A DNA stretch of 64,000 nucleotides. It comes from Treponema sp. (GTDB taxonomy: Bacteria; Spirochaetota; Spirochaetia; Treponematales; Breznakiellaceae). Under the pieces are notes generated by a model. It made no database searches and had not been told where the DNA came from. It saw only the letters and a program-made list of their open reading frames with translations. Below are positions 26,671 through 34,037 of the stretch, piece after piece. The stretch spans positions 1 through 64,000 of the forward strand of contig WQWU01000001.1 in the NCBI GenBank assembly GCA_009785215.1, in the 5' to 3' direction. Position numbers and translations under genes: made by a program. Within the stretch, counting starts at the first letter, position 1; the number at the start of each line of letters is the position of its first letter.

Positions 26671-27497
26671 TGGAAAATTTAATTATGTTAGAAAATATAA
26701 TGCTGCAGAATATATTATTCCCTGTTTTATGCGTTGGAGGACTCGCTCTTATTTTTGGAGTGATTCTTGGTTTATCTGCAAAAAAATTTGCAGTTGAATC
26801 TGATCCAAAGGTTGATAAAATAATCAATGTGCTTCCCGGCGCCAACTGCGGCGGATGCGGATATCCGGGCTGTACTGTGTTTGCAGAACGTGTAGTAACC
26901 GGCGAAGCAGATTACCGGGGTTGTCCTCCGGGCGGTATATCTGCCGCCAAAGAAATAGCAAAGGAAATGGGGCTTAATGCGGCTCCAACAAGCAGGAAGG
27001 TTGCATTTATTAAATGCAATGGTTCAAATGACAATATAAAAAGAAATTATATTTATGACGGTCCAAAAAGCTGTGTATCTGCATCCCAGCTTGCAACAGG
27101 CGGAAATAAAACATGCACATACAGCTGCATAGGATTGGAAAGCTGCAAGAATGCATGCGCCTACAATGCAATTAAAATGGTAGATAGTATTGCTGTTGTT
27201 ATAAGCGAAAGATGCACTGCCTGCGGAAAATGCATTAAAGTATGCCCAATGGAACTAATTGAAATAGTACCAGATGTAAGTAAAGTCCGCGTTTTGTGCA
27301 ACTCAAGAGACAAAGCAAAGGCTGTTAAAGAGAACTGCCGCGCCGGCTGTTTCGGCTGCATGCTCTGTCAAAAAGCCTGCAAAGAAAACGCGATTACAGT
27401 TGCAGATAACATAGCGCATATAGATTACAAAAAATGCAATTTATGCATGGAATGTATCGATAAATGCCCGTCTAAAGCAATTAAGGTGATGCGTTAA
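26670..27497 (+). CDS. rnfB: Rnf complex subunit RnfB
   Basis: A 275-residue subunit that accepts electrons from ferredoxin. An N-terminal helix (about 12-35) anchors it. The 4Fe-4S cluster motif GANCGGCGYPGCTVFAE follows, then C-rich ferredoxin-like domains with CTACGKCIKVCP and CNLCMECIDKCP. Its last 17 bp overlap the convergent MFS gene, so no terminator lies between them. Confidence 0.96.
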   Translation: MENLIMLENIMLQNILFPVLCVGGLALIFGVILGLSAKKFAVESDPKVDKIINVLPGANCGGCGYPGCTVFAERVVTGEADYRGCPPGGISAAKEIAKEMGLNAAPTSRKVAFIKCNGSNDNIKRNYIYDGPKSCVSASQLATGGNKTCTYSCIGLESCKNACAYNAIKMVDSIAVVISERCTACGKCIKVCPMELIEIVPDVSKVRVLCNSRDKAKAVKENCRAGCFGCMLCQKACKENAITVADNIAHIDYKKCNLCMECIDKCPSKAIKVMR

Positions 27498-28746
27498 TCT
27501 CTTCATCTTTTCTTATTGTTGCCGCAAAAATACTGCTTATAAGCCCAAGTACCGCAGACATGGTAAACAGAACTTCGATACCTGCAACTTTCCATATCCA
27601 TCCGCCCAAAAGAGCGATAGAAACGCTGAAAATATGATTTACAGAAATACCTGTCGATAAAGTTGCGGTAATTTCTTCCCTGTCCGTAGAAATACGCTGA
27701 ACATATACGTTATTCGCCATGCTTGCAACGGAAATAACCTGATCCAATACAAAGTTGCAGCAAATTACAATAAAAGCAACAGCGGGTAAAAATAATCTGT
27801 GCGAAAAGCCGTATAACAGGCAGACAACAACCAGAATTAGTGTGTCGGCTATCATCACTTTTTTATATCCAATTTTATCGATTAATTTACCGATTAATGG
27901 GCTGCATAACATTATAAATACTGAGCAAATTGCTAAAAGTAAAGACATCATGGAAGGATCAGCTCTGTATTCACGAACAAGCACATACGGCGCAAATGTT
28001 AAAAAAATCTGTTTTCGTGATCCATAAAAAACTTCCATCATATAGTACTTGGTAAATTTCTTTGCAAAATAAAACCGCTGTCTTGGAGCTTTTAATGTTG
28101 TTTCTTTAAGCGCAGCTGCAACAAGCGCTGCTGTTATCATAAGCGCAGCGGCAACAGCAAATACAATTCTATATCCGATAATATCGATTCTGGAAAATCC
28201 CGATTTATCCAAAAAGAAAAATATTCCCGTAACAAGAAGAAGTCCTGTGATTGTTCCTAATTGGCCAATCGATGTTGATATTCCCAAAGAAGCGCCTGAT
28301 TTTTCCCGCTTTGCAAGATCCATCGCAATCGTACTGCGTACAGGCATGATGATATGTTCGCCTGTGCTGAATAGAATCATAAAAACAACTACGATAATTT
28401 TTAACAGAAACATTTCCGAAGAACTTGAATAAATCGCAGTAGTAAATAAAAGCCCTGCCATCCCGCCTGCCATTAATGCCAAACCTATTTTAAAAACTTT
28501 GCTGTCTGCAAATCTGTACATTAAAGCAAGAATAAAAATTAATAAAAGGCCGGGAAGTTCTCTGAATGCATCTACGATACCTCGTTCAAATTCGTCTATG
28601 TTTATAATTTCCGACAAATAATTGTTCTGAACACCATGCTTCATTCCGATAGCAATTCCAAAAATAACAAGGACGCTTAAAAACCTCCCAATTCTCGCCT
28701 CAGGTTGATATATGTCTGCGAGAAATCGTGGTCTTTTTAAAACCAT
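27481..28746 (-). CDS. Major facilitator superfamily transporter
   Basis: A 421-residue permease with about 12 helices. The loop between helices 2 and 3 reads MYRFADSKVFKIGL and the later one LIGKLIDKIGYKKVMI, the usual MFS signature. The substrate is unknown. Its Shine-Dalgarno (GAGGAG, 5 nt before ATG) is provided by the outer end of a dispersed repeat, and it overlaps miaA by 10 bp. Confidence 0.85.
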   Translation of the reverse strand: MVLKRPRFLADIYQPEARIGRFLSVLVIFGIAIGMKHGVQNNYLSEIINIDEFERGIVDAFRELPGLLLIFILALMYRFADSKVFKIGLALMAGGMAGLLFTTAIYSSSSEMFLLKIIVVVFMILFSTGEHIIMPVRSTIAMDLAKREKSGASLGISTSIGQLGTITGLLLVTGIFFFLDKSGFSRIDIIGYRIVFAVAAALMITAALVAAALKETTLKAPRQRFYFAKKFTKYYMMEVFYGSRKQIFLTFAPYVLVREYRADPSMMSLLLAICSVFIMLCSPLIGKLIDKIGYKKVMIADTLILVVVCLLYGFSHRLFLPAVAFIVICCNFVLDQVISVASMANNVYVQRISTDREEITATLSTGISVNHIFSVSIALLGGWIWKVAGIEVLFTMSAVLGLISSIFAATIRKDEEINASP

Positions 28747-29765
28747 GTCTTCTCCTCTGCGATCTCTGCGTCTCTACATTCCGAAGGAATGTTACGTCTC
28801 TGCGAGAGCTCTTCTTGGATTAATCGTATGGTTTCCGTTTTATTAATCTCTATCCATCTTACATCCGGCATGTTCTTAAAAAAAGTAATCTGCCGTTTTG
28901 CATAACGTCTGCTGTTTTGTGCGATTAATGCCTGTACGCCGTCCAAATCCTGTGAAAGCCGCCATTTCTTGACGCCATCCGCAGTATCTAAATCTTCTGT
29001 AAAAAATTCCCGGTACCCGATTGCACGTAAACCCGGGTCATTGGGAGTGTAACCTTTTTCAAAAAGCGAACGCACTTCGTTTGCCAGCCCCTGTTCAAAC
29101 ATTTGTTTACAGCGTAAATTTATCCGGCTGTAAAGTTCTTCCCTTGGGCGTGATAACCCAATAGTAATAAATTTAAAATTGTTTTGCCTATTTTCTCCGC
29201 TGTTGGAAGATGGGTTAACTGCAAACGAAGAAAGCGGTTTGCCGCAGGATCGATATACTTCCAAAGCACGCAGAAGCCGGTATTCATCATTAATATGAAT
29301 GCGATCTGCGCTTATAGGATCGCAATTTTCTAATTCGTTCATTAAAGCTGCAGGGCCATTTTCGTTTAGTTCTTTTTTTAATTGTTCACGAATTGTTAAA
29401 TCGGAAGGAGGAGCTTCGCTTAAACCTAAAATAAAGTTTTTTAAATAGAAACCTGTTCCGCCCGAAACAACAGGAAGTTTTCCGCGCGAAGCAATTTCTG
29501 CGCAGGCTTCATTTGCATGGCGGACAAAATCTCCAACGTTAAATTGCTCTGCCGGATCGCAAACATCAATTAAATGATGAGGAAGCCGCTCCCTTTCCTG
29601 TAATGAAGGTTTTGCCGTGCCAATATCCATGCCTCGGTAAACCTGCATGGAATCTGCTGATACAACTTCGATTTGCAGGTTATTGGAAAGTTCAAAGAGA
29701 ATGCTGGTCTTGCCCGATGCTGTCGCTCCAAAGATGATTAAAACCGGGATAGAGACGTTTTTCAC
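28737..29765 (-). CDS. miaA: tRNA dimethylallyltransferase MiaA
   Basis: A 342-residue enzyme that prenylates A37 of tRNAs reading UNN codons. The P-loop is FGATASGKTS; DSMQVYRGMDIGTAKP, SGGTGFYLK and RRYAKRQITFF are family motifs. It starts at GTG 29765. The last about 22 residues, after IRLIQ, are encoded by a dispersed repeat (EELSQRRNIPSECRDAEIAEE) and are not family sequence, so the original C-terminus has been replaced or extended. It lies 15 bp after rpoZ. Confidence 0.95.
   Translation of the reverse strand: MKNVSIPVLIIFGATASGKTSILFELSNNLQIEVVSADSMQVYRGMDIGTAKPSLQERERLPHHLIDVCDPAEQFNVGDFVRHANEACAEIASRGKLPVVSGGTGFYLKNFILGLSEAPPSDLTIREQLKKELNENGPAALMNELENCDPISADRIHINDEYRLLRALEVYRSCGKPLSSFAVNPSSNSGENRQNNFKFITIGLSRPREELYSRINLRCKQMFEQGLANEVRSLFEKGYTPNDPGLRAIGYREFFTEDLDTADGVKKWRLSQDLDGVQALIAQNSRRYAKRQITFFKNMPDVRWIEINKTETIRLIQEELSQRRNIPSECRDAEIAEEKTWF
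28748..28815 (-). repeat. Dispersed GC-rich repeat, copy 5, with nested palindrome
   Basis: The unit CTCTGCGATCTCTGCGTCTCT is interrupted at 28776-28795 by a 20-bp palindrome (ACATTCC-GAA-GGAATGT plus TAC) flanked by GTCTCT on both sides (28770-28775 and 28796-28801). It encodes the miaA C-terminus and provides the ribosome-binding site of the MFS gene. Confidence 0.85.
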
Positions 29766-29780
29766 AGGATATAAATGGAA

Positions 29781-29996
29781 TTATTCAACTTCCAGACGGA
29801 ATTGGACTTCCTGGGTAAAAACCTGCAATGCTGCCAAGGCAACCATTTTCCCATCCCAGTCGTCTTTTTCGTCTTTTTCCATGACCGAAGAAAGCTGGTA
29901 AGCCCTGCGAGATGCCGCTGTGGTTACTTCGTACATATTGTCACCGTATTCGATGAGGTCTTTTAAAGGAAATATCATATTTATTTCTATCATATT
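29781..29996 (-). CDS. rpoZ: RNA polymerase omega subunit
   Basis: A 71-residue protein. FPLKDLIEYGDNMYEVTTAASRRAYQLS is the omega fold, which clamps the C-terminal part of beta-prime. The ATG at 29996 has AAGGA about 10 nt upstream. The frame is open further back into the HAD gene, but that part has no omega-like residues. It is followed by miaA. Confidence 0.85.
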   Translation of the reverse strand, partial: NMIEINMIFPLKDLIEYGDNMYEVTTAASRRAYQLSSVMEKDEKDDWDGKMVALAALQVFTQEVQFRLEVE

Positions 29997-30009
29997 CGTT
30001 AATCCTTGT

Positions 30010-30885
30010 CTAGTGGCTAAAAAACACTTTTTCCAGATAAACCGCAAGCCCTTCCTCGGTATGCGGCCCGTAAATATAATCTGCGGCGTTTCGGATTTTT
30101 TCCCTTGCATTTTCCGGGGCACAGGCGTAACCTGCTACCGTAAACATCGGTAAATCGTTTTCTTCATCGCCAAAGGCAATAACTTCATGCGGTTTTAATC
30201 CCCTGTGTTCCATGGCAATCCGCAGGCCTTCACCCTTTGAAACGCCGTTATTAATAACTTCTAAAAATGTTGGGTAACTTCGCATAATAGTAATTGAATC
30301 GCCGAAACGATCAAACATCTTTTTTCTGATTTCGTCATGAAACGAGGGGTCTGCAATAAACATCCCTTTTATGCAGCCTTCCAGCGGAAGGGCAGCGATA
30401 CTTTTTAAATCTCTTACAACAGGAACAATGCCGGTGTGGTTATAATAATATTCCGCTTCTGACCCGTACTTTTCTATTAAAAGAGCGCCCCACATTTGGT
30501 TTGGATCTTCTTTGCCTGTATCGGGCGAAATACCTGCGGGTAAATAAACCTGATAATGTATACCAAGTTCACGTGCAATTTCGGCGCCAAAATCGACAAC
30601 ATCCATACCGATGCAATTTGTGTGCAAAATTTTCCCTGATGGAACATCCGCAACTTCTGCGCCGTTAAAAAATACCATTGGGCCTTCTGCGCCGATTGCG
30701 CTTCGGTATTTTTCCGCCGCTTCAATCGCCCTGCCTGTCGAGATTATTATCTGCATTCCTCTATCAACCAGTTTTCTTAAACAATCACGTGTTCGTTTGC
30801 CAAGAATGCCATCTGGCATCAGTGTAGTTCCATCAAGATCGATGGCAAGCCCTTTTATCAATTTTGGTTCGTATGTTCTGCTCAT
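30010..30885 (-). CDS. Cof-type HAD-superfamily phosphatase
   Basis: A 291-residue hydrolase. Motif I is DLDGTT (Asp16/Asp18), motif II IISTGRAI, and motif IV FGDEENDLPMF, with a Cof-type cap between. These enzymes dephosphorylate sugar phosphates or nucleotides. The ATG at 30885 sits 6 nt after a TATACT box with no Shine-Dalgarno, which points to a leaderless transcript. Confidence 0.9.
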   Translation of the reverse strand: MSRTYEPKLIKGLAIDLDGTTLMPDGILGKRTRDCLRKLVDRGMQIIISTGRAIEAAEKYRSAIGAEGPMVFFNGAEVADVPSGKILHTNCIGMDVVDFGAEIARELGIHYQVYLPAGISPDTGKEDPNQMWGALLIEKYGSEAEYYYNHTGIVPVVRDLKSIAALPLEGCIKGMFIADPSFHDEIRKKMFDRFGDSITIMRSYPTFLEVINNGVSKGEGLRIAMEHRGLKPHEVIAFGDEENDLPMFTVAGYACAPENAREKIRNAADYIYGPHTEEGLAVYLEKVFFSH

Positions 30886-30891
30886 AATTTG

Positions 30892-30920
30892 AGTATACTG
30901 TTAGTATGATGAGTATTCAA
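30892..30920 (-). promoter_or_regulatory. Promoter of the HAD gene (leaderless)
   Basis: Minus strand: TTGAAT (30920-30915), 17-bp spacer, TATACT (30897-30892), then 6 nt and ATG at 30885. Confidence 0.7.
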
Positions 30921-30930
30921 CATATACAAA

Positions 30931-30959
30931 TTGCCTTTCTTTCTAGTTTAATGTAGAAT
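30931..30959 (+). promoter_or_regulatory. Promoter of kdgK
   Basis: TTGCCT (30931-30936), 17-bp spacer, TAGAAT (30954-30959); the leader is about 30 nt with AGGAG before the ATG. It lies back to back with the HAD promoter. Confidence 0.55.
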
Positions 30960-30997
30960 GTAAAAGAGATATTTTTAATTCATTTTTAGGAGTTTTT

Positions 30998-32017
30998 ATG
31001 AAAGTTATTACCCTTGGCGAAATCATGCTGCGTTTAGCGCCGGAAGGTTATTATCGGTTTGTTCAGGCTATTTCGTACGGCGCAACTTACGGCGGCGGCG
31101 AAGCTAATGTCGCTGTTTCTCTTGCAGGTTTTGGTATCGATGCGGCTTTTGTAACAAAACTTCCTAAACACGAAATCGGGCAAGGCGCTGTAAATAAATT
31201 AAGAGAGTTTGGAGTTGATACTTCGCTTATTGTCCGCGGCGGCGACAGGGTAGGAATTTACTATCTGGAAAAAGGCGCATCGCAGCGCCCTTCTAAAGTA
31301 ATTTACGACAGAGCACATTCTGCAATTGCAGAAGCAGCGGAATCTGATTTTGACTGGAATAAAATTTTTAATGGTGTTGATTGGTTTCACTTTACAGGAA
31401 TTACTCCTGCGCTTTCAGAAAACGCCGCCGCAATTTGTATGGCTGCCTGTAAAGCGGCAAAATCAAAAGGTGTAAAAATTTCCTGCGATTTAAACTACCG
31501 TGTAAATTTATGGACACGCGAAAAAGCAGGCGAGGTTATGAGCAAACTAATGGAATATGTCGATCTCTGCATCGCTAACGAAGAAGATGCCGCCGATGTT
31601 TTTGGCATTAAAGCATCGGGAAGCGATGTAACAACAGGGAAAATTGATCCTGACGGCTACAAAGAAGTTGCCGCCGCAATTATAAAAAGGTTCGGCACAA
31701 AACAGGTTGCAATTACATTAAGAGAATCAATAACTGCTAACGATAATAATTGGGGCGCTATGTTAAACATAGATAACAATTATTATTTTTCTAAAAAATA
31801 CGCTGTTCATATTGTAGACAGGGTAGGCGGCGGTGATAGTTTCGGCGCAGGACTTATTTATGCAACGCTTAACAAAATGTCTCCGCAGGACAGTATCGAA
31901 TTTGCAGTTGCTGCAAGCTGCTTAAAGCACACAATAGAAGGCGATTTTAATTTAGTCTCTGCAGATGAAGTTAAAAAACTTGCTGCAGGCAATGCGTCTG
32001 GAAGAGTACAGCGGTAA
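30998..32017 (+). CDS. kdgK: PfkB-family sugar kinase (2-keto-3-deoxygluconate kinase-like)
   Basis: A 339-residue ribokinase-fold enzyme. LGEIMLRLAPEGYYRFVQA and YGGGEANVAVSLAGFG bind the sugar; DRVGGGDSFGAGL carries the catalytic Asp280. The N-terminal pattern favours 2-keto-3-deoxygluconate kinase, which makes KDPG from pectin or uronate breakdown; no other genes of that pathway are here, so the substrate is inferred. AGGAG precedes the ATG. Confidence 0.85.
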   Translation: MKVITLGEIMLRLAPEGYYRFVQAISYGATYGGGEANVAVSLAGFGIDAAFVTKLPKHEIGQGAVNKLREFGVDTSLIVRGGDRVGIYYLEKGASQRPSKVIYDRAHSAIAEAAESDFDWNKIFNGVDWFHFTGITPALSENAAAICMAACKAAKSKGVKISCDLNYRVNLWTREKAGEVMSKLMEYVDLCIANEEDAADVFGIKASGSDVTTGKIDPDGYKEVAAAIIKRFGTKQVAITLRESITANDNNWGAMLNIDNNYYFSKKYAVHIVDRVGGGDSFGAGLIYATLNKMSPQDSIEFAVAASCLKHTIEGDFNLVSADEVKKLAAGNASGRVQR

Positions 32018-32021
32018 TCAG

Positions 32022-32792
32022 ATGGATATAATTAAAGATCAAAGAACAAAAGTAAAAAATGAACAACGGCTTTTTCATGCAGTAAATGCAACGGTAAGAA
32101 TTCTTCTTGCAGCAATGGAAGAAGAAACATTCGAAGCTTCTATACTTGAGGGCATGAGCATTGTTGCGCACTGCCTGGACTTTGATCGCGGTTATGTTTG
32201 GCAAAACGAAGTTAGAAACGGCGTTCTTCATTATGGAATGCGTTTTGAATGGCAGAATGATACGGGCCGTCAAACCAATCCTGTCGGGAATAAAGCTGTT
32301 TATCCTTATACAGACATTCCAACATGGGAAAAAATATTTTTGGCAGGTGAATGCGTTAATGGCCCTTTAACTGATATGTCAGAAGATGAGCAGAAGCGCC
32401 TGTTAACTCATGGCATGAAATCTGTTTTTGCCATTCCCGTTTATATCCAGGAATCATTTTGGGGTTATGTCAGTTTTGATGATTGCATACAGGAACGCGT
32501 TCTCGGCGATGATGAACTTAATATTCTGCGTTCTGTAAGTCTTTTAATTGTTCATGCAATACTGCGAAAAGATCTAACTCTAAACATTCATTCTGCTTCG
32601 AATAAATTATTAATCAGTAAATCCATGGAAATGCGCTCTCATATAGATATGATAAAAGAGGCAGCGCAAATTGGCATAACCGAAAAGTTTGCAGATAATA
32701 AAGATAAAACATTTGAAAAAATCGAAAATACATCAAATCTTTTATTGGGCATTATAAACGAAATTCAGGATATGATAGAAAAAGAAACTTAA
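32022..32792 (+). CDS. GAF-domain protein with degenerate HisKA tail
   Basis: 256 residues. About 20-180 is a GAF-type sensor (LDFDRGYVWQ, FAIPVYIQESFWGYVSFDD). Residues 200-256 match the HisKA dimerisation helices of the kinase at 4744 without gaps: SMEMRSHIDMIKEAAQIG against SHEMRTPMNAIIGMTAIG, and LLLGIINEIQDM against HLLGVINDVLDM. Met202 stands where the phospho-histidine should be, and there is no ATPase domain. It cannot autophosphorylate, but might dimerise with true kinases. The start is uncertain; earlier in-frame ATGs overlap kdgK. Confidence 0.65.
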   Translation: MDIIKDQRTKVKNEQRLFHAVNATVRILLAAMEEETFEASILEGMSIVAHCLDFDRGYVWQNEVRNGVLHYGMRFEWQNDTGRQTNPVGNKAVYPYTDIPTWEKIFLAGECVNGPLTDMSEDEQKRLLTHGMKSVFAIPVYIQESFWGYVSFDDCIQERVLGDDELNILRSVSLLIVHAILRKDLTLNIHSASNKLLISKSMEMRSHIDMIKEAAQIGITEKFADNKDKTFEKIENTSNLLLGIINEIQDMIEKET

Positions 32793-32822
32793 AAGTTTAC
32801 ATTTAGTTTTTTGCCTGCAGTA

Positions 32823-32851
32823 TTGATCTTTTTTTACATAATAGATAAAAT
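32823..32851 (+). promoter_or_regulatory. Promoter of tRNA-Leu(CAG)
   Basis: TTGATC (32823-32828), 17-bp spacer, TAAAAT (32846-32851), 19 bp before the mature tRNA. Confidence 0.6.
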
Positions 32852-32869
32852 GTATTTAGATTGACGTTA

Positions 32870-32953
32870 GCCCGGATGGTGGAATTGGTAGACACGCTAG
32901 TTTCAGGTACTAGTGCCTTCAGTGGTATGGAAGTTCGAGTCTTCTTCCGGGCA
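32870..32953 (+). tRNA. tRNA-Leu(CAG)
   Basis: Acceptor GCCCGGA (32870-32876) with TCCGGGC (32946-32952), long variable arm, and anticodon loop TTCAGGT giving CAG. Confidence 0.95.
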
Positions 32954-32955
32954 GA

Positions 32956-33999
32956 TTATTTATTCATAACAAACATTTGGTATATACCTCTGTAAGTTCT
33001 GTCATCAAAGCGGAACTGCAGATTGGAAAAATTAAACAGACGCACTGCCATCCATGCCTGATTCCCAAACTGAAACTGCACAAGACCTGAATCTGTAATA
33101 GTATAACCTGAGTACGAAGCGCTGTTCATTATTCTGCGCGGTTGTTCTCCAAGTTTGAATTCAAAAATATCAAAATTATTAAAATCTATAAAGCGAACAC
33201 CCATTAATGCATCGTTATGATCAAAAAAATAGCGCGTATACCTGTCTTCTCCGTAATGAATGACACCGCCGCTTGGATATATTTCCTGCTGTTGGTTTGT
33301 TACAAGGTCGTAGATAATATAAGTCTTCGTAAAATCGATAAAACGTTCTATAATTAAATATCTATTATCTATAATTAACCTGGGAGAACAAAAATCCGTA
33401 TTATAAGTGTCTGCGTTCGGATCACCCGGGGTGAAAAATCTAATACTTGTCAGTGTCAGAAACTGCCTGGTTGTTGTATTGTATAACGGACTTCTTGTTC
33501 CATCGGGAGAACCGCCAAAAAAAATAAAATTGCCGATGTATCTTATAAAATTATTCGGCGGTCGGTTTACCTGGTGATTCGTTTTTTCGCCTGTTATTAA
33601 ATTAACTTCTATTCCAGTTCCGTTTTTTTCATAGTATAATCTGGAAAAATCATAAACAAAAAAGCGCCTAACTCCTGTTAAAGTACCTTCGCGGCTGTCA
33701 CGTCTGATTGTTGAAGTATCGAGCCAGTTAAAAACAAGAACTCTGCCGTTTTCTGACATTTTAACATTATCAAAAATTTCTATGGTTTTATTTTCCCAGT
33801 GCAGAACAAGTTTTTCCCACAAGCCAAGATAACCCAGAACATTTGCAGAGGTAAACGGATTATCCCTTAACCTTAATCCCGTTGTATAGGGAACTGCAGT
33901 ACTGTTTACAGATAACGCGGATATATTGATGCCTAAAAAAATAAATAAACAGCAGAACAGAAACAGAACTTTTTTTATAAACCTGGCTTTAATAAGCAT
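32956..33999 (-). CDS. Secreted protein of unknown function
   Basis: A 347-residue protein with an N-terminal signal (KKVLFLFCCLFIFLGINISALS). The rest is beta-rich and aromatic-rich, with blocks such as RFFVYDFSRLYYE, TYIIYDLVTNQQQEIYP and DIFEFKLGEQPRRI that could be beta-propeller-like repeats; no family recognised. The ATG at 33999 has no Shine-Dalgarno: the 28 bp before it are a GCTAA pentanucleotide array. It is the last gene of the cheY-cheX-kinase run and may depend on reinitiation. Confidence 0.65.
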   Translation of the reverse strand: MLIKARFIKKVLFLFCCLFIFLGINISALSVNSTAVPYTTGLRLRDNPFTSANVLGYLGLWEKLVLHWENKTIEIFDNVKMSENGRVLVFNWLDTSTIRRDSREGTLTGVRRFFVYDFSRLYYEKNGTGIEVNLITGEKTNHQVNRPPNNFIRYIGNFIFFGGSPDGTRSPLYNTTTRQFLTLTSIRFFTPGDPNADTYNTDFCSPRLIIDNRYLIIERFIDFTKTYIIYDLVTNQQQEIYPSGGVIHYGEDRYTRYFFDHNDALMGVRFIDFNNFDIFEFKLGEQPRRIMNSASYSGYTITDSGLVQFQFGNQAWMAVRLFNFSNLQFRFDDRTYRGIYQMFVMNK

Positions 34000-34000
34000 A

Positions 34001-34037
34001 GCTTAGTTTAGCTTAGCTTAGCTTAGCTTAGCTTAGC
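34001..34037. repeat. GCTTA/TAAGC pentanucleotide array
   Basis: Seven tandem 5-bp units (one GTTTA variant) plus a partial unit. The array contains the kinase stop codon (34030-34028) and occupies the whole spacer to the next ATG on the minus strand. Confidence 0.95.
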
